Assembly: GCA_002371265.1 (NCBI GenBank)
Contig: DFGT01000038.1
Coordinates: 1 to 34,994 of the forward strand
Source: Bacteroidales bacterium UBA3743
Lineage (GTDB): Bacteria; Bacteroidota; Bacteroidia; Bacteroidales; Paludibacteraceae
Direction: 5' to 3'
DNA length: 34,994 bases
A program made the translations under genes and the position numbers. Under the pieces are notes generated by a model that was given only the letters and a program-made list of their open reading frames with translations, was not told the origin of the DNA and did no database searches. Below are positions 16,794 through 25,453 of the stretch, piece after piece (position 1 is the first letter of the stretch; each line of letters begins with the position of its first letter).

Positions 16794-16877
16794 ATACTAT
16801 TATAGCCAATTCTTTATTTTTAAACAGTCTCGAATTCATTTCGCATTTCACATTTATAATTTCTAATTTAATTTTAC

Positions 16878-16885
16878 TATCTTTG
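16878..16885 (+). promoter_or_regulatory. -7 element directly before the LysE-family gene
   Basis: TATCTTTG matches TAnnTTTG and ends 5 bp before the ATG at 16891. Transcription would start at or within a base or two of the ATG, so this mRNA may have almost no leader. Confidence 0.6.
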
Positions 16886-16890
16886 CAATT

Positions 16891-17526
16891 ATGTTGTACA
16901 CATTAATAAAAGGCATGTTGATCGGCGTTGTAGTATCGGCCCCTGTCGGACCGATAGGCGTTTTGTGTCTTCAGCGTACACTTAACAGAGGAAAAGCCCA
17001 CGGTTTCGCCACAGGATTCGGTGCGATGCTGTCGGATATGATCTACGCATTGATAGCTGGATTCAGTATGTCGATGGTGATAGGATTCATAGAAGAGCAC
17101 AAATTCGCACTCGAAATAATCGGTAGTATCGTAGTGTTCTGCTTCGGATTGCACACGTATAGAGACAATCCCGTCGCCAAACTGAAAAATATGGAGACTA
17201 AGAAAGGCAGCATCGTACAGGATTTTCTGTCATCGTTCGGACTGACAATCACCAACCCATTAGTAGTGTTCCTGTTCATCGGAGTATTCTCAAGATTTTC
17301 ATTCCTTACCAGCGACGTGGATACGGTGCAGAATGTGCTTAGCATCGCGTCTATATTGGCAGGAGCATTGGCATGGTGGCTGCTGATTGTAAATGTGGCG
17401 GATATTTTCCGCAGTCGATTCAACCTCCGTGGACTCGTGATTTTGAACAAGTTGACAGGATCAATACTTATGGTGCTTTCTGCCTGCACTCTAATATACA
17501 CGATAGTATCAAAGTTTGTGGGATAA
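16891..17526 (+). CDS. LysE/RhtB-family amino-acid exporter
   Basis: The 211-residue inner-membrane protein has about six hydrophobic helices. The N-terminus has the family pattern GMLIGVVVSAPVGPIGVLCL followed by QRTLNRGKAHGFATGFGAML and a second conserved half starting SFGLTITNPLVVFLFIGVF. Members export amino acids or related small molecules driven by the proton gradient; the substrate here cannot be read from sequence. It is the only gene between the macroglobulin gene and a terminator at 17639-17683, with a promoter immediately upstream. Confidence 0.85.
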   Translation: MLYTLIKGMLIGVVVSAPVGPIGVLCLQRTLNRGKAHGFATGFGAMLSDMIYALIAGFSMSMVIGFIEEHKFALEIIGSIVVFCFGLHTYRDNPVAKLKNMETKKGSIVQDFLSSFGLTITNPLVVFLFIGVFSRFSFLTSDVDTVQNVLSIASILAGALAWWLLIVNVADIFRSRFNLRGLVILNKLTGSILMVLSACTLIYTIVSKFVG

Positions 17527-17638
17527 AAGAACCGCACATAAAAATAGGAGATATAACAGACAAGAAAGATATTACAACAACTTATCAGTTTCCAAACGAC
17601 GAAACGTATCAACCATTAGTTGACCAAATCAAATAACC

Positions 17639-17683
17639 AAACAGGGTGTGTCAAAACAAATGTTCGGCACACCCTGTTTTATC
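17639..17683 (+). terminator. Terminator after the LysE-family gene
   Basis: AAACAGGGTGTG pairs with CACACCCTGTTT, followed by TTATC. It lies about 110 bp after the LysE stop and before the convergent CAP-domain gene. The minus-strand tail is less T-rich, so it serves mainly the plus strand. The bases before it (17538-17636) read as an open frame discussed under findings. Confidence 0.85.
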
Positions 17684-17770
17684 TCTAAATCTAATTGAAA
17701 TCAAATGCTCAACTATTCTATCTGCTTAATTGAAACCTTCTACCACAACCTTCCAAATTGAGATATGTTG

Positions 17771-18520
17771 TCATTCTCCTGCCTCATCAGAGAAATCCTG
17801 CACACAACAATAATTATATTTTGAATGCGTATGAATAGATATTCCGACTCTGTTAAACTTAGGATTAAGAATGTTCGCACGGTGGACATGGTTTTCTATA
17901 CCTTCGTCGACAAGCATCTGCATCACGATATTCATTCCGTCATCAAATGCACATGAAACATTTTCAGCCATAGCTCCACCATTATAGTATCGCTTGATTC
18001 TTTCTCCTGGAGATGTTCCATCTGACGACTCATGCTGCACCAAACCCGCGTCGCCTATATCTTTCGCATGAAACGACGACGCCTCATACAACTTTTGGTT
18101 TGGATATAACATTGGCAGACCTTTTATCAGACTTAACTCTTCAATTAAAGACTTCTCATCTTTTTTATTCGATGTTTTTAAATCTTTCAAGTAGGTCTCT
18201 ATGAACATCTTGCCGTCCATTCTTGCTAGATTCATATAGTAGACAACAAGTTTCTCCTCTTTGCTTAGATATGAAGCATCTTCCGCTGTATTAGCAGCTT
18301 TTAGCTGAGCCTCAGTATATTTGAGAGCATCGTCTTTCGTCGTGCCTCCATTATCAACACTGTCTTTTTTTGAGGTCGGCTCTTCCCCACCCTTTTCTTG
18401 TTCCGTATTATCTTTTGGGTCAGGATCATCGTTATCCTTGTCACAAGACACAATTCCCAACATAAAATGTCCTAGAATCAGACCTGTAATTAGCAGTTTA
18501 AAATCCAATAGTTTTCTCAT
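17771..18520 (-). CDS. CAP-domain (SCP-like) lipoprotein
   Basis: The 249-residue product has a lipoprotein signal (MRKLLDFKLLITGLILGHFM, lipobox GIVSC, Cys 26) followed by an acidic low-complexity linker (about 27-65, rich in Asp, Glu, Lys). The CAP domain spans about 85-245. Family features are YYMNLARMDGKMFIETYL at its start, FHAKDIGDAGLVQHESSDGT, AENVSCAF, HRANILNPKFNRVGIS and the YNYCCVQDFSD end. Bacterial CAP proteins are envelope proteins of mostly unknown activity. Lone gene on the minus strand, converging on the LysE gene. Confidence 0.88.
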   Translation of the reverse strand: MRKLLDFKLLITGLILGHFMLGIVSCDKDNDDPDPKDNTEQEKGGEEPTSKKDSVDNGGTTKDDALKYTEAQLKAANTAEDASYLSKEEKLVVYYMNLARMDGKMFIETYLKDLKTSNKKDEKSLIEELSLIKGLPMLYPNQKLYEASSFHAKDIGDAGLVQHESSDGTSPGERIKRYYNGGAMAENVSCAFDDGMNIVMQMLVDEGIENHVHRANILNPKFNRVGISIHTHSKYNYCCVQDFSDEAGE

Positions 18521-18707
18521 ACTTCATTTTCTAATATTAAAATCACTATAATTAATTCATCTGCGTCAAAACCATTCCGACTTTGATTCGCAGAGAACGT
18601 TTGAAATCATTATAGCACAAACATTCTCCGATGCTAAAATACAAATAATTCTATTCACCAACTATTTCCGAGTATATTTTATCACTTGTTTTGTAACATC
18701 AAATATT

Positions 18708-18739
18708 AAAGTCCACATAGTTCACACTATATGGACTTT
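18708..18739 (-). terminator. Hairpin downstream of the sulfite reductase gene
   Basis: AAAGTCCATATAG pairs with CTATGTGGACTTT (one mismatch) around a short loop, 44 bp beyond the stop of the sulfite reductase gene on the minus strand. The trailing AATATTTG is only moderately T-rich. It likely ends the cysDNH-sir operon. The rest of 18521-18782 shows no other feature. Confidence 0.65.
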
Positions 18740-18782
18740 CCCAAAGATTGAAAATTAATTGTGGCACAAATATACGGCTAAT

Positions 18783-21110
18783 CTATTTTTTCTTTATTAT
18801 CACCTGCCAGTATCCGTCTGGCAACTGTTTTTCAGATAAGACAGTATGCCCTTCCAAACGTACTGATCCAGGCACATTCTCAATCGGCTTTCCATCGTCG
18901 AGAAGGATTTCCAGCACGTCGCCCGACTGCAATTGGGAAAGTTCCAATTTTGTGCGAACAAAATTCATCGGGCACAACACTCCTCGAAGATCCTTTGTCC
19001 TCGTCACCACAAAACCAACGTTATTTGATTTCTTTTCATCTGCGGCAACCGCTTCTGCCTCGCGTTCCTTCGTCTCCGCTATATTATGCTGCAGACTGGC
19101 ATCGGATTTCTTAAACTGCAGAGCGTCATCCATATTGGCATACAAACCGTTGACAGCGTCTGCCAATGCTCTTGCTTTTTCTCCATCGTAATTGCCATGC
19201 TCACCTTCCTGCTTTGCCTGCAAAACAAGCGATTTGAATGTAGCGTCGACATAACCTGTATTTATAAAATGTTCTACAAATGCATCAAAGACTTCTGATG
19301 GTTGCTGAGGATCAAGTCCACGTGTGACAAGAAGCATTCGCGACGCATGGAAAATAACATTATAGTCGTTTTTGCCCAAAGATTCCTTGATTGCCTCCTG
19401 ATCTACAGTGATCATATCGAACAGTCCTGCCGAACATTCTGGTTTGCCTCTCTTAGTTACGTTGAACACTTCATCGCTACCCCAGTCGAAATAGTAATTC
19501 TTGTCTTGAGCAAAAAGAGGGACGTTGCTGAATTCTATGGCAAATTTTGAAGCTGTTTCCTGTCCTAAAGACGACCGCAACCACTTACCGAACGACAATT
19601 TTCGAGCATCTACACTTCCATACAGAAGTTCTGTCAACTGAATTGTCTCAACGTAACGTTTCACCAGCTTCTCCACAAATTCAGGAATCTTATATGCACT
19701 AATAGTGCCAACCGACTTCGCAAGAGATGGCGAATTTTCATAATTTGCGCCGACGTAGACCTGATAGGCAGGATAAACATGATCTGAATGGAGCACTTTG
19801 CCCACAAAACCAAGATCTGTCCACAACGGCTGACCACACAAATTAGGACATCCTGAAATATTTATTCTCGCCTCATCGAGATATTTCAGATCAATATCAC
19901 TCTCTTCCAATCGTCGACGGATCGCTTCAGCAAGTCCTTTCGACAGACAGATTCCCAATCTGCAAGTGTCAGCTCCCGTACATGACACAATATTATTCAA
20001 CACTGCAGGTTTTTCATATTCAGAAGTGTATGCTTTCAACAATTTTTCCAATTCAGGGAAGGCAGTGTCTGGAATATTTCTAAAACGGATATTCTGACGT
20101 GGAGTGAAACGGACTGTATGTTTTCCAAACTTAGCCACATAATGTAACACATCCTTCAAAGCCTGCACTTTTGATTCATCGTCGAGCTTAATATTTCCCA
20201 AGACAAAAGGCAATACCACAGTCTTATCCGTCGGCTTGCTATGAGGATAATCCTCTGGGTGGACATCCAATGTTTTGCCATCCGATTTGGCTTTTTCAAA
20301 ATACTCATCGATCAGGCGGAATGTTTCTTCCGGTCCTAACTTATAGAAAATAAATCTGATACGTGCTTTATACTTATCCTTACGATTACCATGAGCATTG
20401 AAGAAATCCTTTAAGGCTTTCACCAGGGCATAAAGATCCTCGACGGGAATGAACTCTTTGTACAGCCAGCCTACCGACGGCTTTGAGCCTGCTCCTCCAC
20501 CGACATAAACCTTAAAACCTCGTTTTCCATCTTTTATTTTCGCGACAAGCCCCACATCATTGATATTCGCATAATCCTCAAAATTCTCGTCTGAAGAAAA
20601 AGCTATCTTCATCTTTCTCGGCATCAAATACGAATCAGCCTCAGGCACAACAGCATCCGTAAGTGCCATAGCATAAGGTGTGGTGTCAAATGTTTCGCTG
20701 TCGCTAATACCGGAAAACTCGCTCACAAGTATATTACGGACGGTATTGCCTCCACCTCCCTTCGTCGCCAACCCAACACTCTGTAACTGCTCGAGCACCG
20801 TTTTTACGCTATCGAGTTCCAAATTAAGGATCTGAATCTCCGCGCGCGTAGTGATATGCAGCAAATCCGATCCGTTTGATTTTGCGATGTCTATTACTTT
20901 TATCAGCTGTTCAGGAGTGATCACTCCTCCTGTAGCACGGACACGTGCCATATAAACCTCATTCTTACGCTGCTCATACACACCCATCGGCACACGGAAT
21001 GCCTTAAACTCCACTCCACTGACCGTATTATTCTGGTAACCAGCGGCAAGAGTTCCTAATTTCTCTATATCGTTTGATAATGTATCTGGTAACTTATACA
21101 TAATTTTCAA
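18783..21110 (-). CDS. Sulfite reductase (ferredoxin-type) with C-terminal TusA domain
   Basis: The 775-residue protein has the nitrite/sulfite reductase layout: ferredoxin-like half-domain (about 35-110), siroheme domain (about 120-270), second half-domain (about 310-370) and second siroheme domain with the 4Fe-4S/siroheme cysteines SCTGADTC (about 375-382) and GCPNLC (about 421-426). It should reduce sulfite to sulfide in the cytoplasm. Residues about 555-670 are helical and outside the core enzyme. The last 75 residues form a TusA-like sulfurtransferase domain (TKDLRGVLCPMNFVRTKLEL), with the active Cys in LCP. It is the last gene of the cysDNH-sir operon, 73 bp after cysH. No cysJ flavoprotein is adjacent, so ferredoxin is the likely donor. 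Confidence 0.9.
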   Translation of the reverse strand: MKIMYKLPDTLSNDIEKLGTLAAGYQNNTVSGVEFKAFRVPMGVYEQRKNEVYMARVRATGGVITPEQLIKVIDIAKSNGSDLLHITTRAEIQILNLELDSVKTVLEQLQSVGLATKGGGGNTVRNILVSEFSGISDSETFDTTPYAMALTDAVVPEADSYLMPRKMKIAFSSDENFEDYANINDVGLVAKIKDGKRGFKVYVGGGAGSKPSVGWLYKEFIPVEDLYALVKALKDFFNAHGNRKDKYKARIRFIFYKLGPEETFRLIDEYFEKAKSDGKTLDVHPEDYPHSKPTDKTVVLPFVLGNIKLDDESKVQALKDVLHYVAKFGKHTVRFTPRQNIRFRNIPDTAFPELEKLLKAYTSEYEKPAVLNNIVSCTGADTCRLGICLSKGLAEAIRRRLEESDIDLKYLDEARINISGCPNLCGQPLWTDLGFVGKVLHSDHVYPAYQVYVGANYENSPSLAKSVGTISAYKIPEFVEKLVKRYVETIQLTELLYGSVDARKLSFGKWLRSSLGQETASKFAIEFSNVPLFAQDKNYYFDWGSDEVFNVTKRGKPECSAGLFDMITVDQEAIKESLGKNDYNVIFHASRMLLVTRGLDPQQPSEVFDAFVEHFINTGYVDATFKSLVLQAKQEGEHGNYDGEKARALADAVNGLYANMDDALQFKKSDASLQHNIAETKEREAEAVAADEKKSNNVGFVVTRTKDLRGVLCPMNFVRTKLELSQLQSGDVLEILLDDGKPIENVPGSVRLEGHTVLSEKQLPDGYWQVIIKKK

Positions 21111-21183
21111 GGATTAAAAAGAATTTGACGTTTAGAAACTGTTTTCTAATCAATTTTGTCGTGCAAACCCAATAGAATCGGAA

Positions 21184-21897
21184 TCAACGTTTATGAAGGC
21201 CACACTCCTTGTGCTCTGGATCCTCCCACCACCATCTGCCTGCTCTGATATCCTCGCCAGGCTGGATAGCACGTGTACAAGGCTGACAGCCAATTGACGG
21301 GAATCCCTGATCATGAAGCTTATTGTATGGCACATGATTATCTTTTATATATCTCCACACATCCTCCTCCGACCATTTTGCCAATGGATTCACTTTAATC
21401 AGACCGTTGTTGGAATCCCACTCCACCACATCTATATTGGTACGAGTGACTGCCTGTGACGCCCTCAGTCCACATATCCAGACATCCAAAGTGGAAAGGG
21501 CTCTCAACAGTGGCTCTATCTTCCTGCATCGGCAACATGCTTTGCGCAATTCCACACTCTGATAGAAAGCGTTCACGCCATGCTCTCTGACGTAGGTTTC
21601 CACTCCTGTATGATCTGGAGAATAAACTTCAATTTTGATGTCATATTTGTCGTTTGTACGGTCGATCAACTGGTAGCATTCTGGAAACAAACGTCCGGTA
21701 TCAATGGTGAAGACACGAGCATCTTTCTTTATCTTCACTGCCATAGCAGTGAGCACCTGATCTTCAAGTCCGAGACTTGATGCGAGCGCTATTCTGTTGC
21801 CATGTTTAGGCAAAAAATATTGCAGAATTTCCTCAGGTGTCGCGTTTTTCAACTCATCATTGAGTTGCTGGGCTAATTCTTCGTTCGTCATATTCAC
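21184..21897 (-). CDS. cysH: Adenylylsulfate (APS) reductase
   Basis: The 237-residue enzyme reduces APS to sulfite with thioredoxin or glutathione. It has the PP-loop segment LASSLGLEDQ (about 38-47), TIDTGRLFPE (64-73) and the catalytic ECGLH (Cys 232) near the C-terminus. Cysteine pairs C121-C122 and C204/C207 (GCQPC) form the 4Fe-4S site typical of APS-specific reductases, in contrast to PAPS-specific CysH. No cysC APS kinase is visible nearby, which agrees. It starts 3 bp after cysN, so the two are co-translated. Confidence 0.95.
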   Translation of the reverse strand: MNMTNEELAQQLNDELKNATPEEILQYFLPKHGNRIALASSLGLEDQVLTAMAVKIKKDARVFTIDTGRLFPECYQLIDRTNDKYDIKIEVYSPDHTGVETYVREHGVNAFYQSVELRKACCRCRKIEPLLRALSTLDVWICGLRASQAVTRTNIDVVEWDSNNGLIKVNPLAKWSEEDVWRYIKDNHVPYNKLHDQGFPSIGCQPCTRAIQPGEDIRAGRWWWEDPEHKECGLHKR

Positions 21898-21900
21898 CTC

Positions 21901-23181
21901 CTATTCTACAATCATTCCGGCTCCCACAGTCTCATTTGTTCCTTCATCCACAAAGATTAATGAACCAGTCGTACGATTGTTTGCATATAAGTCGTAAGCA
22001 AGAGGTTTGGATACTTTCAAAGTGATTTTTGCTATGTCATTCATATTGATCTTTTGATCATCTGAGACATTCTCCAAAGTATTTATATTCACCTTATACT
22101 CGACAGCCGTCACCAGACCCTGTACCTCATCTGTGGCATGTCGGATAATATATTTTTGTCTTAATTGCAGTGGACGGTGGTTCAACCAGCATACCATCAG
22201 ATCCACCTGCTGCCCCACATGCGGAAGTTCATTGCTCTTTACTATTTGCGAACCTCTGCTGACATCCACGTCGTCAGCCAACGATATACTGATACTTTGT
22301 GGAGCTTGAGCCTCATCAATCTGCTTAGTGCCCTCATCTATACGTGACACTGTTGATTCTGTGTAGGAAGGAAGCACCGTCACCTTATCTCCGACCTTGA
22401 TTGTGCCACTTGCCACTCTGCCTGCATACGCACGATAATCAGGCCACTCCGCAGTCTGAGGTCGTACCACATATTGCACTGGGAAACGGAAAGGCAATTC
22501 ATCAATTCCCTCCTTTAACGGCACTTGTTCGAGAAGATGAAGAAGAGTTTCTCCTTTATACCATGGTGTATTCTCCGACGCATTCACGACATTATCTCCC
22601 TTCAAAGCGGAAATAGGGATGAAGAAGACGTGTTTCAACCCCAACAATTCAGCGATATGAGCATACTCCTTTTTGATATTTTCGTAAACATCTTCAGAAA
22701 AATCCACCAAATCCATCTTGTTGATCGCCACTATCACATAGTCGATTTTCAACAAAGATGCAATATATGAATGACGTTTTGTCTGCTCTATAATTCCATT
22801 GCGGGCATCCACCAATATGATTGCGGCATCTGCCGTAGAGGCTCCAGTCACCATATTTCTTGTATATTCGATATGACCTGGAGTGTCAGCGATGATAAAC
22901 TTGCGCTTTGGTGTGGCGAAATATCTGTACGCCACGTCGATAGTGATTCCCTGCTCTCTTTCGGCTCTTAGTCCGTCAGTCAGCAAAGCCAAATTGACCT
23001 CTGCGTTTCCAAGTCGTTCGGACGCTGCCTCAACAGCCTCCAACTGATCCTCGAAAATAGATTTAGAATCATATAAAAGTCGTCCTATCAATGTTGATTT
23101 TCCATCATCCACACTTCCTGCAGTTGTGAACCTCAACAATTCCATATCAAGATAACCTGTACCTTTTTCTATATTGCTCAT
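21901..23181 (-). CDS. cysN: Sulfate adenylyltransferase subunit 1 (GTPase)
   Basis: The 426-residue regulatory subunit couples GTP hydrolysis to APS formation by CysD. Motifs are GSVDDGKST (22-30), DTPGH (99-103) and NKMD (154-157), and the rest follows the EF-Tu-like domain order of CysN. There is no C-terminal CysC kinase fusion, in line with the APS-specific reductase next to it. It lies 76 bp after cysD, with a short tandem repeat in that gap, and 3 bp before cysH. Confidence 0.95.
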   Translation of the reverse strand: MSNIEKGTGYLDMELLRFTTAGSVDDGKSTLIGRLLYDSKSIFEDQLEAVEAASERLGNAEVNLALLTDGLRAEREQGITIDVAYRYFATPKRKFIIADTPGHIEYTRNMVTGASTADAAIILVDARNGIIEQTKRHSYIASLLKIDYVIVAINKMDLVDFSEDVYENIKKEYAHIAELLGLKHVFFIPISALKGDNVVNASENTPWYKGETLLHLLEQVPLKEGIDELPFRFPVQYVVRPQTAEWPDYRAYAGRVASGTIKVGDKVTVLPSYTESTVSRIDEGTKQIDEAQAPQSISISLADDVDVSRGSQIVKSNELPHVGQQVDLMVCWLNHRPLQLRQKYIIRHATDEVQGLVTAVEYKVNINTLENVSDDQKINMNDIAKITLKVSKPLAYDLYANNRTTGSLIFVDEGTNETVGAGMIVE

Positions 23182-23214
23182 AATTTAATTCCTTTCTAAA
23201 ACGATATACGATAA

Positions 23215-23256
23215 ACCTAAAACTTGAAACTTGATACCTGAAACTTGAAACCTGAG
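23215..23256. repeat. Short imperfect tandem repeat between cysD and cysN
   Basis: Units of the type ACTTGAAACCTGA are repeated about three times (CTTGAAACTTGATACCTGA, then AACTTGAAACCTGA). It occupies the 76-bp gap inside the cys operon and shows no hairpin, so its role is unclear. Confidence 0.7.
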
Positions 23257-23257
23257 A

Positions 23258-24160
23258 CTAAAAATATCCAGCTTTCTTTCTGTCTTCCATTGCTGTCTCA
23301 GAACGTTTGTCGTCTGCTCTTCCTCCACGTTCTGTGACTCTGCTAGATGCGATCTCATCAATAATATCCTCTATACTGTTTGCAGAAGACAATGTCAGTC
23401 CGGTACATGTGATGTCGCCAATCGTACGGCAACGCACCTGTTTCCTAACAACTTTCTCATTTGGTTTCAACTGCATGAACGGATAGTGAGCCAACCATAC
23501 ACCATCTCGCTCAAACACATCTCTTTCGTGTGTGTAGTAAAGGTTAGGCAATGGAATGTTCTCCTGAAGGATATACTGCCACACATCCATCTCCGTCCAG
23601 TTTGATATCGGGAAGACGCGGAAATGTTCACCCAAGTTTTTCTTTCCATTGAAGATATTCCATAGTTCAGGGCGCTGGTTTTTGGGATTCCACTGTCCGA
23701 ATTCATCACGGTGGCTGAAAAACCTCTCCTTAGCGCGAGCCTTCTCCTCATCTCGTCTGGCTCCACCTAGAGCGGCATCAAACTTATATTTTTCAAGAGT
23801 GTCGAGCAATGTCACCGTCTGCAATTTATTACGAGAAGCATTGTAGCCTTTTTCCTCCACCACTCTACCCTCATCTATACTCTGCTGGACGCTTCCTACT
23901 ATAAGTTTCACGCCAAGTCGATTCACCAAATCATCACGAAACTCAATAGTCTCGACGAAATTATGTCCTGTATCAATATGTAAAAATGGGAATGGTATTG
24001 GAGCTGGATAAAAAGCCTTGTATGCCAAATGTGCCATAACAATAGAATCCTTACCTCCAGAGAACAGCAATACTGGTTTTTCAAACTGTGAAGCTATTTC
24101 TCTTATGACGAAGATTGCCTCCGACTCTAATTCTTTCAAATGTGTAATTTTCTGTGACAT
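23258..24160 (-). CDS. cysD: Sulfate adenylyltransferase subunit 2
   Basis: The 300-residue catalytic subunit makes APS from ATP and sulfate together with CysN. The PP-loop SGGKDS is at residues 34-39, followed by HIDTGHNF, an RRDEEKARAKER segment and the usual C-terminus RKKAGYF. The ATG at 24160 is chosen over 24199 because the earlier frame opens within the promoter (-7 element at 24197-24204). First gene of the cysD-cysN-cysH-sir operon, with a shared upstream motif described in the next entry. Confidence 0.95.
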   Translation of the reverse strand: MSQKITHLKELESEAIFVIREIASQFEKPVLLFSGGKDSIVMAHLAYKAFYPAPIPFPFLHIDTGHNFVETIEFRDDLVNRLGVKLIVGSVQQSIDEGRVVEEKGYNASRNKLQTVTLLDTLEKYKFDAALGGARRDEEKARAKERFFSHRDEFGQWNPKNQRPELWNIFNGKKNLGEHFRVFPISNWTEMDVWQYILQENIPLPNLYYTHERDVFERDGVWLAHYPFMQLKPNEKVVRKQVRCRTIGDITCTGLTLSSANSIEDIIDEIASSRVTERGGRADDKRSETAMEDRKKAGYF

Positions 24161-24196
24161 AGTTAATTTTCTTTCTTTAATTCTTGATTCCGAATA

Positions 24197-24232
24197 CAAA
24201 ATTACCGTCTATCCATCAGTTAGGAAATCGCA
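24197..24232 (-). promoter_or_regulatory. cysD promoter with shared upstream element
   Basis: On the minus strand TAATTTTG (-7 element, 24204-24197) is preceded by TATCAACTGCGATTTCC. TGCGATTTCC starts exactly 28 bp before the -7 box. Similar sequence at the same distance is seen upstream of the porin, pstB-like and GT2 genes. A TATCACATACTTATGTTAT stretch lies further upstream. Confidence 0.6.
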
Positions 24233-24331
24233 GTTGATAGGCATTCGTATAACATAAGTATGTGATATAGTCAATCTGGACTCACTACAACAAAGGCATA
24301 TCCGAATGCGACACCTTCTGTAACCAAAAAC

Positions 24332-24393
24332 GAATCAAACGGATTAAACGGATGGGCTATCGACCACTATCCGTCTAATCCGTTCAATCCATA
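24332..24393 (-). terminator. Imperfect inverted repeat after the PstS-like gene
   Basis: TTGAACGGATTAGACGGAT and its imperfect complement ATCCGTTTAATCCGTTTGAT lie 18 bp beyond the pstS-like stop on the minus strand. The stem is about 20 bp with a few mismatches. It probably ends the porin-pstS transcript, but there is no strong T tract. Confidence 0.5.
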
Positions 24394-24410
24394 TTTATAC
24401 TAAACAAAAA

Positions 24411-25397
24411 TTACTTGGATTCCAATCTCTGAATAGCAGCATCTAGTTTTTCCTGTGGGATAGTGATATATCCGACACCCTCATTCGCATTCTGTCCCTC
24501 AGTCAACACATACTTCAAGAATGCCACAGCGACAGGATTTGTAGGGATTCCGTTAGACACAAGATATAGGTCACGTGCAGGAGGAGAAGGATACTTGCCA
24601 TCTGCGATTGCCTTTGTCAAAAGGTCCTTAGTGGCATAGAAATCCTCATCCGGATCAATCTGTCCATTCGCATTCGCGTCGACGGGAAGGACACGGATTC
24701 CAGGCAATGGTTTATGAGTATTGTTATCATAGGCATAACCGATGTTGTTAAGTCCAATTGAATTTATATTCTTCTGCACAGCATTTGCCACACCAGGATC
24801 ACTATTAACTCCTTCACCTAGCAAATCCTCCTGATGTTTGCCAAGCCATTTAGCCCAAGTCTCAGCAGCTCCACAAGCGTCACTACGAGTGAACACTGAA
24901 ATGGCAGTCTCGTCTGCTGTTCCCAACAATTGTCCCCAAGTCTTGATAGCACCATTGATCCATATGTCTGTAGCCTGTTCCTGTGTGATTCCGTGCTTTA
25001 CCAACTCTGCATAAAAAGGGTTTGCCTCATTTATTGTAGGGACAACGGCATCTTTAGCGACAGGGAAACCTAAAGCTCCTTTTGCTATCTCAGCCTCACT
25101 CACCTCACGGCTTACCATTCCGAAATCCACCTGTCCGGCAAGAGCGTCTGTCATTCCTTTTCCTGCTCCTCCACCCTCAACATCAATTCTCACATTTGGA
25201 TGAATCTTCTGAAAGTCCTCAGCCCATTTCACCGCCAATGGATAAAGTGCGAATGCTCCAGAAAGTGATGCGCGTCCGCTCAACTCATCACCATTCGACT
25301 GTGGCTCCACATTCTTATTACCGCCACAAGAGACAGCCAACGATAATAACAAGAATCCTAAAAAGGATGGAAATAATTGTGTAAAAATCTTTCTCAT
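24411..25397 (-). CDS. PstS-like substrate-binding lipoprotein, probable sulfate binder
   Basis: The 328-residue product has a lipoprotein signal (lipobox LAVSC, Cys 24) and a PstS-type binding domain (SLSGAFALYPLAVKW near residue 45, GGGAGKGMTD, VDFGMVSREV, FTRSDACGAAETWAKWLG). E. coli PstS ligands are changed: the ATF loop is ALY, the Asp after VDFGAS is replaced by Ser, and RADGSGTS is RSDACGAA, although the Arg is kept. Losing the Asp, which accepts the phosphate proton, argues against phosphate. It is 56 bp after the porin gene, in the same orientation, between the metY and cys operons. A sulfate or thiosulfate binder is my inference; the family itself is widely annotated as phosphate-binding. 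Confidence 0.78.
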   Translation of the reverse strand: MRKIFTQLFPSFLGFLLLSLAVSCGGNKNVEPQSNGDELSGRASLSGAFALYPLAVKWAEDFQKIHPNVRIDVEGGGAGKGMTDALAGQVDFGMVSREVSEAEIAKGALGFPVAKDAVVPTINEANPFYAELVKHGITQEQATDIWINGAIKTWGQLLGTADETAISVFTRSDACGAAETWAKWLGKHQEDLLGEGVNSDPGVANAVQKNINSIGLNNIGYAYDNNTHKPLPGIRVLPVDANANGQIDPDEDFYATKDLLTKAIADGKYPSPPARDLYLVSNGIPTNPVAVAFLKYVLTEGQNANEGVGYITIPQEKLDAAIQRLESK

Positions 25398-25453
25398 GCT
25401 GTAATATGTTTAATTTGTTAACCGTTTATCTAAATAACTTATGGATGATTTGC

